A stretch of 64,000 bases of DNA from assembly GCA_963070105.1 (NCBI GenBank), contig OY718806.1, positions 9,319,365-9,383,364 on the forward strand, read 5' to 3'. How positions within the stretch are numbered: the first letter of the stretch is position 1; every line of letters starts with the position of its first letter. A model generated the notes under the pieces. That model did not search any database, was not told the DNA's origin, and saw nothing but the letters and a program-made list of their open reading frames with translations. Both the position numbers and the translations under genes were made by a program. Of this stretch, positions 17,844 through 37,170 are shown piece by piece. Origin of the DNA: Litomosoides sigmodontis (lineage: Eukaryota; Nematoda; Chromadorea; Rhabditida; Onchocercidae).

Positions 17844-19205
17844 TTGTTCTTAAAATGTGTTCATTGCTGAAACACATCGGGTTTCGAGCGTTCGGTTTCT
17901 GAGCGTTGTCAATCTTCTCAATTCTTTTTTTTTGTTCATTTCGAGATGAACATATTGCTATTGAGATATTATTACTCTACATTTATCCACTAACATATGC
18001 TGTTGTTGTTTCGAGTCAAAACTTATCTATGCGAACTCTGAAATTAGTCCATCATAAGATATTAAACGACAGTTTCGTTTCCATGTACTTCAGTTTAATT
18101 TGGCCCGGGTTAGCAATATTTACCTTTTCTTTCTCGTCGATACTAGGAACTAACTAAATGAATGATTTTGTTTTCCATACCTCTTCTGTTTAATTCTACG
18201 TAGCATGCCGGTAGATGTTGTGTAACTTTCCTCTGGATTTTCAGCTTCAATTTGAAGGGATGAAGCTGTTTCTTGTCTAAAGTTAAAATATCAGTTCTTG
18301 AGGACAGTACTGGTAATTTGGTCATAGAATTTCACAGTACTTCTTTTCTGTGTTACATGGCATAAAAATTCAAAAATTCATATAGAGGTACGCTTCCTTC
18401 TTTTTGATTGAGTGTAGCTTAGTTTGCCATTCATTCATAATGCTTTTTGTGATCTGTACTACTTCGTCAGATGCTTCTGCTTGGTTTTTTCTTTTGTGCA
18501 TCGGTAAACTCAACCAATTACAAAGCTGGCGTATTTCCAATCGTCATTCTTTTGTGTAAGCAAGTATGTATGCAGTATATTGTGAATAGGAAATATTCAT
18601 TCGTTGAACTGTTACGAAATGTATTTTTTGGTGATGTGAACATGAACATCTGTGTCAGATGTACTTCTTCTCTCATTCATTTTCTGGATAAATATATATA
18701 TCCTTATGTTAAAAGCACATTGTTTGCTTTTTCTTCTCGAAATCTAATGTTTACATCTCATTAGTTATCAGTTTCTCTTTGAAATTTTAATAGTCATCCA
18801 AAGATCTTTTCTATACCTTTTGATTGAAAGTGGTGTAGAATTATTAGAACTAGTTTTACAGCATTGGCAGTTGCTGTTGCAGCGATTGTCTCTTTATTTG
18901 GTCGAATAAAGATGGGGATTTAAGTCTTTTTGGATTCACACGGCAAAGCTAAAAACTAAGATGATAAAGTGTGGTAGCGGTGAACTTTGTGCATTCATTT
19001 TGTATTGACCTGAAGTGTTATCATGAAGCACTACAATTCCTCCGGTACATCGGTTGACTGTCGAACTTTCTTCAAATCGTTGGTGGAGGTGTACTATGGT
19101 AGTGGATTGTTTGAAAAATTGAGCACCTTATTGTGACGTGGGACTACTCTTCCTTCTTTTTGCTTTTTAGATCAATCTGAACTACATTTATAACTGTTAA
19201 GATAA
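17844..19205. other. Intergenic region between MDR and QTRT1 genes
   Basis: About 1.36 kb. AATAAA at 18905-18910 is a candidate poly(A) signal. TTTTTAG at about 19170 is a candidate acceptor before the QTRT1 start. The spacing is too wide for a typical nematode operon. No gene was seen. Confidence 0.45.
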
Positions 19206-21449
19206 ATGGCTCTGGACTTTGGGATATTGTCTAAGGTGCGGGCGGCTCGTCATGGATTGCTCAGGTAATTTATAGAAGAGAATTATTGATATCTCGTAAT
19301 GTTGTGGTGTATATCTTCGTGGTCTGAGAGCAAGACGCAAGAGAGATAGCGGAATTTGTTGACAATATATCTGTCGAACTTTTCATTCATTGATAATGCT
19401 GACGATATTGCACATTTGAAGGTTATCACATGCTGATGTTGATACTCCGGTGTTTATGCCGGTTGGCACACAAGGAACCATGAAAGGTTTATTACCTGAG
19501 CAGCTGTCAGGCTTAGGATTTCGTTTAATGCTATGTAATACATATCATATGGGTCATAGGCCTGGCCACAAAATTGTTCGCAAAGCCGGTGGTCTTCATT
19601 CTTTTATCAATTGGCCATACTCGATTCTGACAGATTCCGGAGGCTTTCAGGTATATTTTTGAATTAGTCGAAATTTGAGATCGTACAGTGATCCAATTAT
19701 GTGAACCGTATTATACAGTTTACATCCTCGTTAATTATACGACTTTTTAGATGGTTTCATTGAATGATCTGATGAATGTGGATGAGAAAGGAGTTAATTT
19801 CAAAAGTCCGCATACTGGTGAGAAGACGATTTTGAGTCCTGAAGCAAGCATACACATTCAGGTAAAAAGTTAGGAAGTTCAATTTTTATTGTCACTTCTA
19901 GTTTTCGAAAATTTTTAGCTTCAGTCATTTTATCTAAATTGATTTCGTCATTTATTTATATGTTTGTTCTATTTCACTCTACTTTTCTCATTGTTCGTAA
20001 AGCTCGAGAAATGCATATCTGAGCGACTTAACAAATTACTTTAAATTTGATTCTTTTGAATTTGTCGCAGGAAGATTTGGGTGCTGATATTGTCATGCAG
20101 CTAGATCATGTGATACACGTGCTTTGTGAGGGACCTGTTATTGAAGAAGCAATGGAACGATCTATAAGATTTGTGCTTTATTATTTTTCATTAAACAAAT
20201 CCATAACGGTTTAAAAAATGGGTAAATTTTGAGGTAAAGTTATTTTTACTATATTCATTCTGTCATTTTCAGATGGTTGAAACGTTGTCGTGATGCGCAT
20301 ACGAGGAAAGATCAAGCCTTGTTTCCTATCATACAGGGTGGATTAGATTTTTCTCTACGTAAAAAATGCGTTAAAGCTATGGTAGAGCAAGCGGAAACAG
20401 GTATTGCAATTGGCGGCCTAAGCGGTGGTAAATTTTTACTTCTTTTTTCTTTCATGAAACTTTTTATACACCATTTTTCTATGCGTTTAAAACTGTTTGA
20501 TGGAGAATGATATATTTGATAGATGCTAGAAAAAACATCGTTTCTTATCTTGTAAAGTAACGGAAGTGTGTTTTGTTATTTTATTAGTCAACAATTCCAG
20601 TTTTAGTTTAATCTTTCAAAATGTTATGAGCGTCTATAAAAATGTCTAATGCGCTTTTAAATTTATAACATTTCCTTAGTTTTTATTTTAATAATATTGG
20701 TTAAAATGTTTTCATTTCAACATATAGGCGAAGATAAAAACTTATTTTGGAGAATTGTTGCATGCTGTTGTGATAATTTGCCGGAGCATCTACCGCGATA
20801 TGTGATGGGTGTTGGCTGGCCAATTGATTTGGTGATTTGTTCATTGTTGGGTGCCGATATGTTTGATTGCGTTTATCCGACGCGTACTGCAAGGTTTTCA
20901 ATTCATTACGTTTATCGCGAAGTTCACAGTTAAAAACCTTTTTCAAACTTGGAAATTTACAATGAAACATTGAAATATGATTTTGAAGATTTGGAACTGC
21001 GCTTGTGCGACATGGAGGTACGCTGCATCTCAATCACAGTAAATTCAAAAATGATTTTCGACCAATTGATGATAGTTGTCTGTGCAATTCTTGCCAAAAT
21101 TATACACGAGCCTATATTCATTCCATACTAAACCAGGTATATTTTGCTCCATATATCCCAAGTTTTCAAAATTTTACTTTTTTGCTAAGGGGAAGAAAGA
21201 GCGAGACAGCGATAACATAACACTGTTGGTGTGTTAGAAACAAAGTTTTTACAGGAAACTGTTGCATGTCATATTATCTCGGTGCATAACCTGCACCACC
21301 ATGTACATCTCATGAAACGGTTGCGCACTGCAATTGACACAAATACAGTACAGGAATTTTTGGAAGAATTTTTGTTGGAACAATTTCCGGATGGTAACAT
21401 ACCACAGTGGGTTCGTGAGGCAGTTGCGTATATGCGTTACGAAATTTAA
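19206..21449 (+). CDS. QTRT1: Queuine tRNA-ribosyltransferase catalytic subunit 1
   Basis: Eight exons (19206-19264, 19422-19650, 19751-19861, 20071-20168, 20273-20427, 20728-20893, 20989-21136, 21255-21449) give 386 residues, near the human 403. The enzyme exchanges guanine-34 for queuine in GUN-anticodon tRNAs, working with QTRT2. Diagnostic motifs are [24 protein letters not shown] (base-binding Asp), [17 protein letters not shown], and [18 protein letters not shown] with the nucleophilic Asp. The zinc site is [15 protein letters not shown] (Cys-x-Cys-x2-Cys plus His). The family's LDDV reads LDHV here. All junctions fit GT-AG except intron 4: homology and phase place its donor at ATAAG|ATTTGT, an AT instead of GT. 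No stop or frameshift breaks the frame. Confidence 0.93.
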
Positions 21450-22454
21450 CAATATCTACCATTGTTACTTGTTGTTCTTTTTTTTAAAACTTCCTACAGT
21501 TAATACGATATGTTTATTTTCACAAACTCCTAAGTTACGCAATACCGGCTATCGGAATTTGGGATTACATTTTAATATGTAAACCATTAATTTCCATTGG
21601 CATTTCATGGCGAAAAACCAAGAGAAATATAAAATGTTATAGTTGAGTGGAAAGTTGATAAAATCGTATGTTATGTAAAATATTAGCCATTGCTTATATT
21701 CAATAAAGCAACATATGTAAATTTTGAACTGCTAGCATATTGATTAACTAGAAAAGTACAAGGCTGTCATTCAAGATGCCGCTTTTATTTACCAATATAT
21801 TTAAACAAATATATTGCCGCCCACATGTGTAGAACATGTTAGGAGTAAGATATGGGTAAAACAGCATAGTTCTAATTTCGCTCTTCCAAATTAACATCAT
21901 CGGTGAGAGACTTCTATTGCAATCGAAATGCAGCTTTGACATGATAGTAATAATTTATTTATTTTTCCTTTTTTGGATATGTTTTGGCTTTCCTCATTTG
22001 TGTATAAGAGATTTATCTGCTTGGGTTATTACTGTTCCGATTCGTCTAGAATTGCATCCTCCGCTGCATCAGATTCCTGAAACATCAACCTTTTTTTTGA
22101 TATATAGCATGAATTACCTCTCACGTACTTTTTATTTGTTGTGTTTCTGTTGCATCTTTTGTTGAAACCTTAAGATTTTTAGGAAAACATTTGAAACTAC
22201 TCAAACTAGCAAGACTGCAACAAAATTTCGACTTTTATGGAGAAGTTTGTGAAAAAAAAATTGAAGCAGTTTGCTTTAGCTTACTATACTACGTAAACCG
22301 TTAATGATAGCTTTCTTTTTAGAGATCTGATATCAAACATAGTCAATGTACCTGCAAGTTTGTGCTTTGCATACTACTTTTATTATCTGGACTAAAGTTA
22401 TAACTTCATTCCTACTGTTTACCTACTTTACCTAAATTTGCTGTTAGCACAAAG
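21450..22454. other. Convergent intergenic region between QTRT1 and carboxypeptidase genes
   Basis: AATAAA at 21702-21707, about 250 bp past the QTRT1 stop, is its likely poly(A) signal. TTTATT at about 22131 is a candidate signal for the - strand gene. Open frames in this stretch are short and compositionally random. Confidence 0.55.
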
Positions 22455-25400
22455 CTACTCGTAAAATAATGGAAATTTTAACTCTTCTGCCTTCGGTTCT
22501 TCTCGTATTAGAGCAAAGTTCACAATCCTCGCTGATGTTTGACTGTCATTTGTAACGTTCGTTTGTTTGGACGTCGATAGATAGCCGTCCGCTGCCACAT
22601 AAATTTCGTAATGTCCTGGTGTAAGTAAACGGAAATACTCACCAGTTTCCCCTGCAAAATGGCTGGTCATTTGATTAAACAAAAATAAAATTGAAATTTA
22701 TTCGTACAGACAAAAATCATCTATCTTAAATCAGTTGAACTTTTGCACTGCAGTATCTCGATTTGAAATTTAAGGTCGCCAAATGAATTTCGATAAAAAC
22801 CATAAATGTTAATATCAGATTTATGCAATGTAAATTAGTCCAAGCTTTTATTCGAAACATACATGACGTGACAGGATGCTTGATTGGTGTGATTTCGGTG
22901 CTATTCTTGATCCAAATAACAGCTTCTGCTATTGGTTCTCCGGTAATTTTATCCGTTACGATACCTTTGATTCCAATATGAACCTACAACAGTTCTTGCT
23001 AAAAGTTCTGCTTCAGAAAGCAAGCTTTTTCTACTATTTTCAAGACTTATTATAAGTGTGTAAATGAAAATTGTTACGAATCAGTCGATGTAGCTTATTA
23101 ATTAGTACCGTTCAAAATTTAATTTAGTTCAATTGTAACTAAAAAAAATTTTTTTTCCAATAAAAAATCGCATGTTTTTAGATTTTTAGGGAACGTAGCA
23201 AAAATTTTCTTTAACTTTAATCAACGATGAAATTTTGCACACAAACCTTACGAATGAAATCAATTAGTGCTTCTTTATTGTCTTCCCAAAGATTTGGCAA
23301 CAATGAGCTCTCCGGAAATTTCTCACATGATAATTCTAGTGTTATTTCAAATGCGTTTGTCGCCAAATAATTGAAATCTTGCATGCCACCGGAAACGGAG
23401 TACCATTTCGCACCATTTGTTATTCCACCTAAATACATATATGTGCACATTCCTGAATTAATTATGAATTTATTTGATTAATTTTTCCAATATTGCAAAA
23501 ATGGGAAATTTAATGTTGTCGCTGTTGAACCTTGCTGTGTGAATGCATCGATAACAGTTCCATCACATGGTGGATGATCATTTTTTGCCATATGTGCATG
23601 CTTGCTTGCATAGCTTTGAGCAAGATATCTGTAAATTTAATTAAATTTAAAATAAACTTTAAAATTTTTACTAATTTAAAACTATGAAAGATTCGTTCTC
23701 ATTCATTATTTTGGCAATAAGCGAAAAGAAATGACTTTAAATGCATTATTCTAAATTTTCGAATCACTATAAATTTCTACTACTTGAACAGTTGGAATGT
23801 GCTCACCGAAATGTTTGATCATCAGGACTCATCGAATATTCATTACTATTTGGAGTTCGAGCGGAATCAAACGGATAATTTGCTACTAAATCGCCTTCAT
23901 GTATATTGGCTGATAGGACAAACGGTAAAGAAAGGATCCATTGGCCAACAGCTACCACTTCTGGTTGATACTTAAAATTATGCGAAAAATTAGAATTTAA
24001 AAATTTATAACATTACACTCACAATTATTCCTCTAATAAACCACTCGCTGAGAAAACAAGTGAAAAATAAGCTTGAAATTGGAAAAATACATACGTTTTT
24101 CACTTCATTACCGAACAGCTCCAGAAGATGGTCAAAGCGAGGTATGTTATGTCGTTCCAAGTAGTAGTAGAAACCATCAAGATCCGGAAAATTTCGATTT
24201 AAATCAATACCATTCGCATTGGACCGACCGGTAAACCAATCCCGCGCACTACTGCCCTAAAAATATACTTCGCTAAAAGTTATCTACTAATATTCCCATC
24301 AGCGCTGTACATTTTTTTTATCGGAAACTTTAAAACAGCATTTCAGATGATTTGGAAAAGCAAAAATCATCAAGTCAAATTTTCCATTACCCTTTTTCTT
24401 CTTAAAAAAAAGACCCAACCCTTGCACTGCTATCAAAAACTATTTTCATATGCATGTGTAATTAATTAAAATTTGCAAAATTTTGAAGTTTCAATTTTGA
24501 GTTTGCATGTTTCATTCCTCAACAATTAAAAATGATCATACACCATAGTCAGTCATCGAATTATGCATCAGTTGTCAATCCGTTAATCTTCATTTAGGTG
24601 ATTTTCCCATATTAAATCAAATGAAACCGCAAGCTTCACCGCCACTGGTGTGCACTTTTGTTAATTTCATTTCTAATTGATGAAACTCATTGAAATGGAT
24701 GCGTGAAGAAGTGAGAAAATCATATTACAATTGAAAGTGCACGCTCAAATCCATCCGGATTCATTGACGGCAAGAGATGAATGGATGTGGAATTGATCAG
24801 TTCAATGATTTCGTTATTTTTTGCCAAAATTTCGTCACAGAAGAATGCTGCAAGTCGTAAAAGAAGTTCTCGTCCAATAGGTTCATTCCCATGCATATTG
24901 CCAACATATTTCATTTCCGGTTTTACTGAAAAATATTGATCAGTTAGTTCAATAATTCCCAAATATTTGCATGGAAGAATTCCGAATGAAGTGACCATGA
25001 GTTTCTCCAGGATATTTCCATGATTGAAGTGTATAAAATGCGTAGTAAATTATGGATGAAAAAAAAAATCGTTATTTTTTTTTTTGAAATAAAAGAGAAA
25101 TTATTTTCATTAAATTAAAAAATTTTTTTCTGCTACACAACAAACTCCAATATCAACCAGTACACTGTAAGGTATTGTAAAATGATGAAAAATAAAACAG
25201 TTAACATACGCATTTGATGTTGACCAGGTGTTGTCGAGAAGTGAATGACAAGCAGATCACGTCCCTCAACACTTTTACCAATGGAATAAATGGTGGTGTG
25301 ATCCGGACAACGCTTATGAATATTTGTGAGGATAATTTCCAGTTCATTATAGCTATGATAATTAGCCCATTGATCATCAATGGTACCCCATACTTTCACT

Positions 25401-25459
25401 TTCAGGATTGATGATATCACAAATGCAAGTGTGAGAGAGCAATAACGGTGGGATACCAT
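22455..25459 (-). CDS. egl-21: Carboxypeptidase E-type neuropeptide-processing metallocarboxypeptidase (M14)
   Basis: Eight exons, from 5' to 3': 25459-25210, 24925-24729, 24256-24095, 23970-23807, 23628-23531, 23428-23247, 22983-22863 and 22651-22455; all phases agree and give 456 residues. A hydrophobic N-terminus ([11 protein letters not shown]) is a probable signal peptide. Catalytic motifs: HxxE zinc ligands in [12 protein letters not shown], substrate-binding Arg in [12 protein letters not shown], third zinc His in [16 protein letters not shown], and the general-base Glu in [13 protein letters not shown]. The C-terminal transthyretin-like domain spans [20 protein letters not shown] to the end. 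Close similarity to human CPE ([20 protein letters not shown]) and worm EGL-21 indicates removal of C-terminal Lys/Arg from prohormone fragments in dense-core vesicles. The usual HGGD reads HEGD. The region upstream of the start is pyrimidine-rich on the + strand. Confidence 0.93.
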
Positions 25460-25791
25460 GAGGACGAGGATGATGATAGGTTGGAAGAGGTGAGGAGAAA
25501 GTAGTGCACAAGGCTAACACGCTTCAAATGTAGCCAATGAAATGCGCAGCACTGAATTATCCCTTTGTTTCACTGCACTCGGCATCGCTCCTACTTCACA
25601 ATGTTTCCTGGATGAGTTTGAGTTTTCAGGCTCAAAACTCCATCCCTCATCCCACACACACTTCAACGTCATCCATCATCCCTCATCGCTTTCCATTCAT
25701 CCCTCTTAATTAACTGATAGATTTGCTCGTGCGCGTACAAATCGATTAGCGCCATCGTCCCCTTCTGCGTCATCTTTCCATATCTGTCTGT

Positions 25792-25794
<3 letters not shown>

Positions 25795-25835
<41 letters not shown>

Positions 25836-25849
25836 GTGTGTGCGTGTGC
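25795..25849 (+). repeat. (TG)n microsatellite
   Basis: About 18 perfect TG units followed by CG-interrupted TG units, roughly 340 bp upstream of the carboxypeptidase start. Confidence 0.95.
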
Positions 25850-28800
25850 TTATTATCATTCATGCTTTATGTCACCAATTTCATGTGGCATAAAAATAAC
25901 GAAAAGATGACGTATGCATGGAAAAAAAAAAAGATCATCTGTTTATAATGAAAGATTGCAAAGCTAACCCATTCTCCTCCAATCTTCAGTGATGTGTTAT
26001 TTATTATTTAAAGCTTAATTTAAATTACACGATTATCATTAGCATTATTACTATTGTTATTATTATCATCATCATCATTGTTATTATCATTACTCTTATT
26101 TCTCCTATTATTATTACTAGTATTATTCTTAGTTATCACTAAGTTGACTTCATTCAGTTTGCTAAGTTACAGTGTAAATGCACATAGAAATCGTAATTGA
26201 AATTGGCAAAATAAACAATGAATTGAAGTATGATTGTTGAATTGATCATCACTGATACAGTATGCTAATACAGTATGCTATCAGAAATCATAGCAATTGC
26301 TTCCCTCAAATAGTTATACACACTTAGATTTCTCAATTATTTTTTTACAAAAAAAAAAAAGAAAATCCTATTTTCTTTCTCGAATTTTTTAACAATTAAT
26401 TTTTTTCCTATTACAAATAAAGAATCCATGTTTGTTACAATTCAATTTTCATCTGAAAATTTCAAAAAATTAATTAAATAATTGAGTGGAAAAGAGGAAG
26501 AATGGAGTAAGCAAAAAAAGAAAAACGAAAAATTCAATTGCTAACGCAATCAGTCATCAATCTCTCATCAAATTGATAAGCATCCCAATGTTGCAAAATT
26601 TCCAACAGTAAGGATGATAATTTCTGGAAGCGAAAAGAAAACCGATAATTGAAATGACAAGTGAATTTTACGCCATTTTTACACTCTCTTCCTCCAATCG
26701 TTGTACATTTTGAATGTTTTTCTTTTGTTTGAAAATAATATTAGTTAAATTATGAATAATGATTTGTTTAATATCTTAAGAAGTATTTTTTTAAGTTCCA
26801 TTAAGTGAGTAATCCTTTTTATCTTTCTTTCTTTCCATTTTTACCATCCAAAAATTGTTAAGAATTTCTTTATTAATTAAAACAATTAAAAAATATCGAA
26901 TAGTTAATTCCACAATATTTTCCTTTTAACTTTCATCGACTAATAATTTGTTTTCCAAATTAGAAATGGAAATTTTTGCTCAAGTAACTACTCAATGAAT
27001 ATATGATATAAAAATCGAAATTTTTAAAATCAAAATTGAAAAATAAAACCAGCTTCTTTAGCAATTTTTGCAAGGAAAGAATTTCTTGCTACCATAAAAA
27101 AAACTACCGCTAAATATAAACGTTTGTTAGCGTAATTTTACGATTAGGAAACTAAAAAAATAAATTAAATTGTGATTTGAATTGTCAGTTCACATTCGAG
27201 AGTGTGCTGTGGAATGAGATGATTTCAAAATCATTCTACTGTTTTATTCGTTTTCTCGTTTTTTTTTTTAAATTCTCAATTTCATATATAGTCAGCAAAA
27301 AATTGCCCTTTGGAAATGCTTTTGTTTTTTTTTTTTGTAAATTTATAATTTATTCCCTTTCAATAAATAATTGTATTCCCCACTGAGCCATTGATAATTG
27401 TTAATTTAAGCATAAATTTGAAAAAAAGTTAAAATGTAAGTGAAATTTTTAGACAATTTTTTAAAGCACAAATATGATGCTGCAGTACTTACATTGGTTT
27501 CGTCGTTTATGTTCGCATTCCCCAAAGGATTTCATAAAATTATGCTAAATTAAATTAAGAGTTTTTTTTTTGACATTTGACAGCAGATAGTCAATCCTCT
27601 GTTTGATATGAATTTGTTGCTGTTTGACATTTCTTTTTCTCATTTCTTCCTTCTACAGTCAGCAAGCAGAAGAAAACTTTGGAATTAGGAAGGTTTCGAT
27701 GGTCGAGCAAAAAATGATTTTATTTTTTCTCCTGAATTTGTTGAATAATTAAGATATAGCAAATGAATAAGTACTTCCTCTACTCTCAAAATAAGGAATA
27801 CTTATTAAAAATTAATTAATTATCAATTGATTTTTAGGAAATAACCAAATTCAACCAGCCTGTTGGTTCAGGACGAATTACTTTAGCGATGTCAAGAAGG
27901 AAAAAAAAGGGAGCAAGAAGAGAGCAATTATTCCTGAAATATGAAATGTTATAATGAGGCTTTCTACTTCAAAATATATTTGCGATGAATTAAATTTCAA
28001 AACTTAATTCACCATTTCAAATCAATATATGTTTTCGTGCTTTCTTTATCGAATGCATTTCTGAAAAATTGTAACCAAAAGAAAATTTCACCCAAAAATT
28101 GAAGTTTTTTTTTAATAATTCACTTTCCTTTAGTTACAAAAAATTCAAACGTTATATATCATTGTTATTTGCCTAATAAAACATACCAAACTAATTTAAT
28201 AGCTAATTTTAATAAAAAAAATGCATTCATTTAAAGTTAAATACAATATTTCCCATGATATTATTAAATTAAGGCCATTTTGATTCATTTCTATTGATGA
28301 TTTTGCTTTGTTTGGGTCAATTCCGTTCCATCGCCTTTTGATAAAAGTTTATTGTAATTGTTGCAACTAAATGTTTCAAAACAAATTAAACTAAAAACAA
28401 ATTTAATTATGGAATGCAAAGATTTGACAATAAAATTGAAAAAAAAAGAAAAATTAAATTAATCAAGTAGGCAAATATGGTATATCGCTGACTAGAAGAA
28501 ACGTAATTCAAACGTAAACTACTACAGCTATAACTAGTGAGCGAATAAGCGTGAAGTGCATACAGCGCAATTAGCGATCGGTGAAATTCATTCATTTTTA
28601 AATTTCAAACGATGATGAGGTAAGAAAATGAACACATTTATCTTTACAGACAGAAAAGGCCTACTGTAGATGTCCGAACAGCATAAATGGCATATGTAAG
28701 ATTTAATCAATGCTGAATAGCAATTAGAAATCAATAGAATGAACGGAGTAAGTTAAATAAAGAATGTGAAATGAAGGAGAAACAAACAGAAGAAAAAATT

Positions 28801-30079
28801 TATTCTTTTAAGAAAAAGAAAGAATAAACGATGAACACTTCATATTTTATAATTTATTTTAAAAAAATTTTTGAATTATATTTGTGCCACTAGCAGCTAT
28901 ACACGACAACCGTAGCGTAGATTAATAAATAAGCATGAATTACTAATTTAATGATTTCAAAATTGTTAACTTTTGCATGGGATAGAAATTTTTATTGGAT
29001 GGAAAAAAGTTAGCTATGATTTCACTTAAAATATTTCCAGTATTTCAGTATGAACAGTTATGATCAGCCATTTCGTATCTGAAGCCACTTTTCACAATGC
29101 ATCATTTGAAGTGTTACAAAAATTATTTATAATTTTGAAGCTAACAATATATGGCACACAAAGCAATTATGCAAACCAACAACAGGAAAGTTCGTTTATT
29201 TGTTTTTTTTTTGTTTTTTTTTGAGAAAAAAAAAGGGGACGAAGGAGCAATCGAATTGGTAAAAAGATTAATAGTCGAGTTAACAAAAAAATTGTTGTTA
29301 TCATCAACAATACTATTGTCTGAAATTAATGTTAAAATCATTGTCACCAGTATCATTCATTCCTTGTTTGCTTATTTATTATTAGCTGTTATCATCATAA
29401 TTATCACTACAACCATCTATCACTATCACTATTACCATTAGTAACGGTGTTAAAATTATGAAAATGAAATGAGTAAAGACAACCGGAAGACGAAATAGGA
29501 GGAAAATAGGGATTGAAATTTTGGCAAACGTTAAAAAAATTAATCTTTATGCCATTATTGCTATTGTTACTAATCAAATCTCTGTTTAAATTGTTTTTGA
29601 GTATTAAAATTTGCAAGAAAAAAAAAGAAGTTGACGCGAGCCAGTGATAAATTACATCATCTTTCGTTACATTTCTTAGAAAATGTATTATTTAAGTTAA
29701 AAATTTAATTATTTTTTTGGAAGTCAAAAAAAGGATGAAATAACGTGTAAATAATAATTAGGGTATCGTAAATTTACAATTTTAACAAGTAAAATTAAAC
29801 TTTCCCGGAAGGTACAAAATTATTTGTTAAGAAAATTCATTGTAAAATATTAGAAGATGTAATTAATTGATTTAATATAAATTAAATTAAAATATACAAA
29901 ACAAGAATATTTTCAGAAGTGAAAAAGGAGCAGTTCTTTTTTCGTTTATAAATCATTTATGTTTTTCTGATTCATTCCAAAAAAAAAATGCTAAAGCTTC
30001 CTCTCTTCTTTTTTCATATCATAAAAGTTCTATGGTAGTTCGCATTTGAACATTTTTCTAGAAATTTTCAACGTACTTT

Positions 30080-30149
30080 TAATTATTTTTAATGATTTAA
30101 AAATAATTTAATACTAATTATTTTTAATGATTTAAAAATAATTTAATAC
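30080..30149. repeat. Two exact 35-bp tandem copies, each a perfect hairpin
   Basis: Unit 30080-30114 is repeated at 30115-30149. Each unit contains 12-base arms AATTATTTTTAA and TTAAAAATAATT around a TGAT loop. It lies about 150 bp past the onecut stop codon, so it may sit in that gene's 3' UTR; the palindrome makes it a hairpin on either strand. Confidence 0.9.
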
Positions 30150-30296
30150 AATGTACAGATAAAGACAATGGAAATTCCCAAATCGTTTAGAAGATACGAT
30201 GACAAGATGTTCTGATAAGGTGAAAATATATGCATATGATTGTAGACTTTACAAATTTATAATCGAATAATGAAATCTGTACCTAATTATTTGCCC

Positions 30297-37170
<6,874 letters not shown>

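Larger units (their letters stand above)
25460..30296. other. Gene-poor AT-rich interval (carboxypeptidase promoter to onecut 3' flank)
   Basis: The first 400 bp are GC-richer with C/T-rich + strand DNA and a TG repeat, a plausible promoter for the - strand carboxypeptidase gene. The rest is AT-rich with interrupted ATT/ATC triplets (about 26030-26130), a 13-bp tandem duplication at about 26257-26282, and many A/T homopolymers. A 35-bp tandem hairpin duplication is at 30080-30149. No coding exon is supported. Confidence 0.5.

Noticed and set aside
29151..29441. Overlapping + and - frames of 70-96 residues in the intergenic region
   Set aside because: Low-complexity A/T-rich sequence open on both strands, with no domain or splice evidence.
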